Of a stretch of 64,000 nt of DNA, positions 59,173 through 64,000 are shown one piece after another. The stretch covers positions 304,785-368,784 of the forward strand of contig JAJECN010000015.1 in the NCBI GenBank assembly GCA_022821965.1. The letters run 5' to 3'. Every line of letters starts with the position of its first letter. Positions within the stretch are counted from its first letter, which is position 1. Position numbers and translations under genes: made by a program. Under the pieces are notes generated by a model, which had not been told where the DNA came from, made no database searches, and was given only the letters and a program-made list of their open reading frames with translations. Source of the DNA: Candidatus Poribacteria bacterium (GTDB lineage Bacteria > Poribacteria > WGA-4E > WGA-3G).

Positions 59173-59394
59173 CGAACTTTATCTCCTTCAGGTTTCTAAC
59201 TGATTAATCGGTTAGACAACGCCTTTTCAAAAACTGTTCAAAAAATTTTGGTTATTAGTTTTCAGAGGTCGGAAATCGGAGCGTTTGCTTGTGGCGTTTC
59301 CCGCCTCTTACCATTTTATTATAGCATTATTCCGAAAATTGTGTAAAGGAAAATTTGGTTATCAATGACTGACAACTGGTAACTGCCAACCATT

Positions 59395-59432
59395 AAAAAA
59401 GGGCAACGTATTAAAAATACGCTGCCCTTTTT
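59395..59432. terminator. Bidirectional intrinsic terminator
   Basis: GGGCAACGTATT and AATACGCTGCCC pair with one mismatch, bounded by A and T runs on both sides. It serves the minus-strand lipoprotein gene ending at 59451. Confidence 0.85.
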
Positions 59433-59450
59433 ATCGAAATAGCCTCGACT

Positions 59451-60107
59451 TTACTCTTTACCCTTGGTTACAAAGGTTACGCTGACCTTAGTCTCGTTAC
59501 CGGCAGCGTCTTTGACTGTGCCCGCGATAACATAGGTCGTTTCGTTACCGATCTCTTTACCTGCGACAGAGTCGAGTGTTCCTGTGGTGCCTTCGACTTT
59601 TCCAAGCCAACCGACATCATCGCCACCTTCGGTCTGCAGGGCAATGTTACCGGTAACATCTTCACTGAAGGTAATCTCGATGCCATCGGTGTTAAGAGGT
59701 TCGGGATCGACATCTTTATCACCATCTTTGACGGTTCCACCGGTGACTGTGGGTGCCTCGGTATCCGGTGCTGTGACCGTATAGTTGAGGGTCGTGCTCC
59801 CACCGCCGTTTGTCCAACTAACGTTGAGGGTCAGGGCACCGGGGGTAAATGGACCCGAAACTGTACGGGACTTCCCAGCACCTGATACAACACCAGCCGG
59901 ACTCACCGTTACGTCGCCCGGGTCGTTGTCAAAGTTCAGCGTGATAGAGCCGTTTGCTGCAAGTTCTCCGCCAGGTGGCGTTGCACTCGTGAAAGCGGCA
60001 TCTGCAGCAGCTTCTTCTTCATCTTCGCCGCCGCCACAGCCGACCATCAGCGAGAGGGCAAACAAGCCTGCCAGTAATAAAGCGAAGGTTCTAAACAATT
60101 TTGTCAT
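59451..60107 (-). CDS. Lipoprotein with two Ig-like domains
   Basis: A 218-residue lipoprotein (lipobox MVGC, after MTKLFRTFALLLAGLFALSL). An acidic stretch follows, then a first beta domain (residues about 38-112, TPPGGELAANGSITLNF) and a second (about 115-216) with VKDGDKDVDPEPLNTDGIEITFSEDV and TFVTKG, of the bacterial Ig-like/SbsA type often found in surface proteins. The domains probably act in adhesion or as structural modules. AAGGAGTTAACTCT precedes the ATG. The mRNA has an unusually long leader of about 390 bases. Confidence 0.88.
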   Translation of the reverse strand: MTKLFRTFALLLAGLFALSLMVGCGGGEDEEEAAADAAFTSATPPGGELAANGSITLNFDNDPGDVTVSPAGVVSGAGKSRTVSGPFTPGALTLNVSWTNGGGSTTLNYTVTAPDTEAPTVTGGTVKDGDKDVDPEPLNTDGIEITFSEDVTGNIALQTEGGDDVGWLGKVEGTTGTLDSVAGKEIGNETTYVIAGTVKDAAGNETKVSVTFVTKGKE

Positions 60108-60497
60108 TAGAGTTAACTCCTTAAATTGTAAAGTTTATCAAAATACACCCCTTGAATAAGGTGCTCTAAAACTTTCGGTACTTTCCCGTAGATACTCGCG
60201 AAAGCACCAAGGGAAAGTCGGTTCAGTTACGCCGTTGCTTGTACAATTCAACAGCGTCCTTGAAAACCTACGATCATATTCTCGTTAAGTCAAGTAACAT
60301 AGGGCTATTTCGTTTGTTGTTCTCTCCGCAGGGCGTAAAGAACAAACCGACACGTTGAGAACAGAATTTCGCGAGGGCAGTTAACAGAGTAAAACACCAT
60401 TGGATTGTTGCACCCCTCGCCCGAAAGTCAATGTCTGAACGAGTACCTCAAAGTTTAGCAAAAATTGCAAACTTTGTAAAGGTAAATTACGGATTTT
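60108..60497 (-). ncRNA. Long structured 5' leader of the Ig-like lipoprotein mRNA (candidate cis-regulatory RNA)
   Basis: Between a consensus promoter (60504-60532) and the gene lie about 390 bases with several perfect or near-perfect stems on the minus strand. Examples are CAAAGTTT/AAACTTTG (8 bp), GCGAGGG/CCCTCGC (7 bp), GTTTGTTCT/AGAACaaCAAAC, ACTTTCCC/GGGAAAGT (8 bp) and CTTTCG/CGAAAG. No open frame with a ribosome site was seen. It matches no riboswitch class that I recognise by eye. Confidence 0.4.
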
Positions 60498-60503
60498 CTC
60501 AAA

Positions 60504-60532
60504 ATTATACAAAAGTTAGTCTCTTTTGTCAA
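60504..60532 (-). promoter_or_regulatory. Consensus sigma-70 promoter of the Ig-like lipoprotein
   Basis: On the minus strand TTGACA, 17-base spacer, TATAAT, both exact. Transcription would start near 60497. Confidence 0.8.
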
Positions 60533-60716
60533 GAGAAAACTCCATTTTACGATAAATTTACCATAAATTTAAACGGTGTCAAGTAAAAAATCATACACGT
60601 ACTCGGACAATCAAGTTTAAGGACATTATATAGTATACCACAAACCCTTAAAAAAAGCAATTTTTTTTAGGGGCTATCGGCTATCAGCCATCAGTAAGAA
60701 TGCTGATAGCCATTTG
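60533..60716. other. AT-rich gap between the lipoprotein promoter and dprA
   Basis: No gene. Contains further promoter-like AT-rich bases, a T run and the inverted repeat GGCTATCAGC (60679-60688) with GCTGATAGCC (60702-60711), which lies just past the dprA stop on the minus strand. The preceding TATCGGCTATC repeats a motif also found at 1015-1037. Confidence 0.45.
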
Positions 60717-61676
60717 CTATTCTTCAAACAATCCTATCTGCTCGCTTGCTGTAACACTTGTGTATGTTTCGAGGCGTTCTGGATGTGTCAGTATATCAAT
60801 GACTTTTTCGATTTCTGTTGGTGCGAAGGGAAGCGCGCCAGTCTTTATCAACTCTTGGGGCCCGTCGCGCTGCGGGTGCTGTGTGTCCCATCGACAGGTG
60901 AGAACGGACCTGTCCTGACGCTGGGCATACCGTGCCGTATGCATTGCACCACCGGTTTTTCGGGTCTCAATCACAATCGTTGCCATAGAAAGCCCACTAA
61001 TAATACGGTTTCTCTGTACGAGATTCGCTGGCGATGGTGCTGTCGGGAATGGATGCTCCGAAAATAGACACCCGTGCTCACAGATTTCCTGAGCGAGATG
61101 GTTGTTTCGTCTCGGATAGATGGCGGAAATATCTGTGGCGATGACCCCAATCGTTTTGCCCATACCGGCGAGCGCGCCAGAGTGTGCATACGTATCAATG
61201 CCGGATGCAAGCCCACTGACGACGGTAAATCCGGCGAGCACAAGCTGCGTTGCGAGCGAGAGGGTCAACTCCATCCCTTCCATGCTCGGATTTTGGCTCC
61301 CTACAATTGAGACACATTGATCATTGATTTCGGTCAACGCACCGGTGCTGCAAAGGATGCCGGGGGCATCAGGAAGGTTTTTCAGTTGCGGTGGGTAGTC
61401 TGGATCTTCAAGACACATCACCCTGACATTCTGGTTTTCGAGTGTGTCAAGTCTCTCACGGAATGTCAGAAAGTTGCCGGATACCGTGAGTATCCGCGAC
61501 GCGAGCACTGGATTGAAGGAGGGCAGTCGTGCGATTTCAGGGAGTTCCGCTTCAAAAATCGCTTGTGCGCTGCCGAAGCGTGCGATCAACCGTCTGATCC
61601 GGACGCTACCGAGACCTTCAACCGAGGCGAGCGCCAGCCAATACTCAAGAGGTGTCTTCTGTTTTGGGTGGGTCAT
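60717..61676 (-). CDS. dprA: DNA-processing protein DprA/Smf
   Basis: A 319-residue DprA, which loads RecA on incoming single-stranded DNA during transformation. After an N-terminal helical (SAM/HhH-like) part with SVEGLGSVRIRRL comes the Rossmann core: SIVGSQNPSMEG, VSGLASGIDTYAHSGAL, GKTIGVIATDISAIYPRRN, LVQRNRIISGLSM and ETRKTGGAMHTARYA. The usual IVGTR start reads IVGSQ. No winged-helix DML1 domain is visible at the C-terminus. Start codon at 61676 has no strong site. It is divergent from livG, with a shared upstream region of 144 bases. Confidence 0.95.
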   Translation of the reverse strand: MTHPKQKTPLEYWLALASVEGLGSVRIRRLIARFGSAQAIFEAELPEIARLPSFNPVLASRILTVSGNFLTFRERLDTLENQNVRVMCLEDPDYPPQLKNLPDAPGILCSTGALTEINDQCVSIVGSQNPSMEGMELTLSLATQLVLAGFTVVSGLASGIDTYAHSGALAGMGKTIGVIATDISAIYPRRNNHLAQEICEHGCLFSEHPFPTAPSPANLVQRNRIISGLSMATIVIETRKTGGAMHTARYAQRQDRSVLTCRWDTQHPQRDGPQELIKTGALPFAPTEIEKVIDILTHPERLETYTSVTASEQIGLFEE

Positions 61677-61759
61677 GTGGATTTACATTTCCAGAAAGTG
61701 GTTTTTTATACCTTAATATATAATAGCGTAACATTGGAGCGGATGTCAAAAAAAACAGA

Positions 61760-61789
61760 TTGACATTGCCTTTTAATTAAAGGTATACT
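61760..61789 (+). promoter_or_regulatory. Promoter of livG-livF
   Basis: TTGACA (61760-61765), 18-base spacer, TATACT (61784-61789). Transcription starts about 25 bases before the livG ATG. Confidence 0.7.
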
Positions 61790-61820
61790 TTAGGATAGAG
61801 AATCGGATGAGGAGACAAAA

Positions 61821-62600
61821 ATGGAGAACACCCCCATACGCCTGCTCTCAACAAACGGAATCAGCAGGCATTACGGTGGTGTCATTGCATTGTCTGAAGT
61901 GACAATGGCTGTACACCCCGGACAGATTTTCAGTTTGATCGGACCCAACGGTGCAGGTAAGACGACGCTCTTTAACTGCGTCACCGGTCTGGATAAACCG
62001 ACCTTCGGTACCGTTGACTTCTTAGGGAAATCCATCACTGGGTATCGACCGGACGAGGTCACGGCACTCGGTATCAGCAGAACTTTTCAGAACATACGGC
62101 TCTTCGCGGAACTCACCGTCCTTGATAACGTCAAGATCGGCAGGCACCCGCGCACCAACAGTACCTTCATCGGTGCTGTCTTCCGTACGAGTCGGCAGAA
62201 AAGCGAAGAAGCGGCTATCACGGCACATGCACGCGAGATGCTGGAATTCGTCGGGTTAGAGGACATCAGCGATCAAACTGCTGGCAACCTTTCTTATGGC
62301 GACCAACGACGTGTCGAGATCGCGAGAGCTTTAGCGACTGATCCGAGGCTCCTCCTCCTCGATGAACCCGCCGCCGGAATGAACCCACAAGAGACACAGG
62401 AACTTATCGAACTCATCTACGCTATACGAGAGCAAGGTGTCACCGTACTTCTCATCGAGCACGACGTGAAACTCGTGATGCAGATTTCAGATTGGGTCAC
62501 GGTGCTGGACCACGGTGAAAAAATCAGTGAGGGGTTACCGACAGATGTGCAGAACGACGAACGCGTGATTGAAGCATACCTCGGCGCATCGGAGGAATAG
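61821..62600 (+). CDS. livG: Branched-chain amino acid-type ABC transporter ATPase LivG
   Basis: A 259-residue ABC ATPase. Walker A is GPNGAGKTT, the signature LSYGDQRRVEIARAL and Walker B LLLLDEPAAGMNPQ. The segment GISRTFQNIRLFAELTVLDNV and the C-terminal ASEE tail are LivG-like. With LivF it powers import of branched-chain amino acids, amides or urea; the permeases and binding protein are absent from the window, so the substrate is open. ATG is preceded by GAGGAGACAAAA. LivF follows 7 bases after the stop. Confidence 0.94.
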   Translation: MENTPIRLLSTNGISRHYGGVIALSEVTMAVHPGQIFSLIGPNGAGKTTLFNCVTGLDKPTFGTVDFLGKSITGYRPDEVTALGISRTFQNIRLFAELTVLDNVKIGRHPRTNSTFIGAVFRTSRQKSEEAAITAHAREMLEFVGLEDISDQTAGNLSYGDQRRVEIARALATDPRLLLLDEPAAGMNPQETQELIELIYAIREQGVTVLLIEHDVKLVMQISDWVTVLDHGEKISEGLPTDVQNDERVIEAYLGASEE

Positions 62601-62606
62601 TGGAAG

Positions 62607-63311
62607 ATGCTTGAACTTAGAAACATTCATACATACTACGGGAATATACGCGCGGTCCGAGGTATCTCCATCACGGTTAACCAGGGCGAGATGGTATGCT
62701 TGATTGGTGCCAACGGGGCGGGAAAATCGACGACACTCATGACGGCATCCGGTATCCACACACCCGTTGAGGGCAGTGTCCATTTTGATGCTGAAGACAT
62801 CACAGCGATACCGGCAGAGGAACGCGTCGCCTTGGGCATCTCACAGGTGCCGGAGGGACGGCTCATCTTTGCAGAAATGAGCGTCCTCGAAAACTTGGAG
62901 CTTGGTGCTTACACCAGAGCGGACAAACAGGGGATCAGAGACGATTTAGACAGAATTTTGCAGTTTTTTCCGGTGCTGCAGGATCGTCAGAAACAGCGCG
63001 GCGGCAGCCTCAGCGGCGGCGAACAACAGATGCTGGCGATCGGACGCGCTCTGATGTCGAAGCCGAAACTTCTCTTGTTAGATGAACCCTCCTTAGGACT
63101 CGCACCGCTCATTGTTAAGCAGATCTTTGAGATCATCGAACAGATTAATGCCGATGGCACAACCATCCTGCTCGTCGAACAGAACGCGCAAATCGCACTA
63201 CAAGTGACCGATAGAGGTTACGTCATGGAAACCGGTGAGATTACAATTGAAGGCACCTCAGATGACCTGTTAGCGGATGAACGCGTGCGGCAGGCTTACC
63301 TCGGAGAATAG
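62607..63311 (+). CDS. livF: Branched-chain amino acid-type ABC transporter ATPase LivF
   Basis: A 234-residue ABC ATPase, partner of LivG. Walker A GANGAGKST, signature LSGGEQQMLAIGRAL, Walker B LLLLDEPSLGLAP, plus the LivF-type VPEGRLIFAEMSVLENLELGAY. GGAGGAATAG lies before the ATG, partly within the end of livG. No permease gene follows; lgt comes next, so the livGF pair is split from its membrane components or those lie elsewhere. Confidence 0.94.
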   Translation: MLELRNIHTYYGNIRAVRGISITVNQGEMVCLIGANGAGKSTTLMTASGIHTPVEGSVHFDAEDITAIPAEERVALGISQVPEGRLIFAEMSVLENLELGAYTRADKQGIRDDLDRILQFFPVLQDRQKQRGGSLSGGEQQMLAIGRALMSKPKLLLLDEPSLGLAPLIVKQIFEIIEQINADGTTILLVEQNAQIALQVTDRGYVMETGEITIEGTSDDLLADERVRQAYLGE

Positions 63312-63317
63312 CACACT

Positions 63318-64000
63318 ATGTATCCAACGATCGTTGATTTCGGTCCTATCGGTATCCACTCTTTCGGGTTGATGTTAGCCACGGCGTTTATTACTTCCAC
63401 CTTTGTTATACAATCCGAATTGAAACGGCGGGGTTTTGTCCCGGAGCTTGCATCCACTATTATCATGGCGGCGGCGATCGGTGGGATTGTGGGCGCGAAG
63501 ATCTATTCTGTGCTCCTTGACGGTCACTTCACGTTCCGGGAACTCTTCTCGACAAGCGGATTGGTCTGGTATGGCGGCTTCATCGGTGGGTGTCTCGGTG
63601 TTGCCTTCGTGGTCATCCGCTCTCCAAACCCGACCCTACCGACAATCGATATCGTCGGTCCGGTAGTCATCCTCGGCTATGGGATCGGCAGAATCGGGTG
63701 TCTCCTCGCTGGCGATGGCGACTACGGACCCCCCTCCGATGTCCCCTGGGCGATGGCGTTTCCGAACGGCACCGTCCCAACCGATGTTCCCGTTCATCCG
63801 ACCCCTATATATGAAACGCTTATGTCGTGGACGTTTTTCGGTATCCTCTGGTCCCAACGGCGTAAATTTGAGGCGATGCCGGGTGTCGTGTTCGGTGCGA
63901 GCCTGATGCTGTTGGGCGTGGAGCGGTTTATCGCCGAGTTTTGGCGGCTCACGTCGCGGGTGTGGGGATGGATGACAGCAGCGCAAATGCTGAGTATCGT
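63318..64000 (+). CDS. lgt: Prolipoprotein diacylglyceryl transferase, N-terminal part
   Basis: The frame starts at ATG 63318, six bases after livF, and runs off the right edge with 227 residues visible. It has the Lgt pattern: MYPTIVDFGPIGIHSFGLMLA, several membrane helices, the GLVWYGGFIGG segment with the Tyr-Gly-Gly core, and the signature GRIGCLLAGDGDYGPPSDVPWAMAFPNG in pieces, followed by HPTPIYE. Lgt attaches diacylglycerol to lipobox cysteines. Several lipoproteins in this window would be substrates. The C-terminus is outside the window. Confidence 0.9.
   Translation, partial: MYPTIVDFGPIGIHSFGLMLATAFITSTFVIQSELKRRGFVPELASTIIMAAAIGGIVGAKIYSVLLDGHFTFRELFSTSGLVWYGGFIGGCLGVAFVVIRSPNPTLPTIDIVGPVVILGYGIGRIGCLLAGDGDYGPPSDVPWAMAFPNGTVPTDVPVHPTPIYETLMSWTFFGILWSQRRKFEAMPGVVFGASLMLLGVERFIAEFWRLTSRVWGWMTAAQMLSI

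Noticed and set aside
1-64000. tRNA, rRNA and prophage genes
   Set aside because: The gaps were read for tRNA-like cloverleaf ends (CCA arms, GTTCGA loops), rRNA and phage structural or integrase genes; none was convincing.

Overview
ORGANISM. The window is a bacterial chromosome segment of roughly even GC, with housekeeping genes (rplU, rpmA, guaA, dprA, lgt, RNase G) and many envelope genes of a diderm: TolC-type channels, an OmpA-like lipoprotein, OmpW-like barrels and several lipoboxes. A phytanoyl-CoA-type dioxygenase, a sugar-phosphate-isomerase-like TIM barrel, divergent Gfo/Idh/MocA oxidoreductases, a secreted LamG protein, a DUF6785-like membrane protein and recurrent intergenic palindromes together resemble Candidatus Poribacteria or a close relative. 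That assignment is inference from gene content; no rRNA gene is present to test it. LAYOUT. 1-10.7 kb: the tail of an outer-membrane barrel, then a Cu(I)/Ag(I)-type efflux locus (YHS protein, two tandem TolC-family channels, a CusB-like adaptor with four metal-binding CxxP/CxxC modules, a CusA-like pump with an extra module and an insertion, and a small barrel). 10.9-17.7 kb: envelope and VWA-domain genes, a squalene-cyclase-fold secreted protein, a zinc alcohol dehydrogenase, and a CoxE-like VWA gene coupled to a single-chain MNT-HepT protein. 18-22 kb: a MazF-type toxin-antitoxin operon with an atypical antitoxin, a large membrane protein, and a second MNT-HepT fusion. 22-31.7 kb: metabolic genes (E1-alpha, SRAP, SDR, dioxygenase, TPR lipoprotein, isomerase-like, two oxidoreductases, LamG protein). 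32-36.8 kb: a sulfur cluster with a sulfite/nitrite reductase fused to HEPN-like and TusA-like domains, an orphan antitoxin-like HTH protein, two unknown proteins and a MoeB/ThiF-type E1 enzyme. 36.8-40.7 kb: SDR, PLP aminotransferase, TIGR01777 epimerase and HAD hydrolase. 41-44.2 kb: a histidine kinase next to a PorX-type receiver-PglZ regulator. 44.5-51 kb: RNase G, rplU-rpmA, two DUF4398-type envelope lipoproteins (one with OmpA) and guaA. 51-60.7 kb: an aminotransferase between two MITE-like elements, then an ECF sigma/anti-sigma/1565-residue TPR locus and an Ig-like lipoprotein with a very long 5' leader. 60.7-64 kb: dprA, livG-livF and the start of lgt. HOW THE GENES WORK TOGETHER. The Cus-type genes form a complete tripartite metal pump. 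The sulfur cluster pairs sulfide generation with a sulfur-relay domain and an E1-like activator. The protein encoded immediately upstream of the E1 ends in Gly-Gly, as ubiquitin-like sulfur carriers do, but those two codons also form the Shine-Dalgarno of the E1 gene. This is the best candidate in the window for an undescribed system. The two MNT-HepT fusions, both with Asn in place of the catalytic HEPN His, are the next. Several promoters match the sigma-70 consensus closely (upstream of rplU, of the Ig-like lipoprotein, and of the 81-residue protein at 35045), so a standard housekeeping sigma factor is in use.
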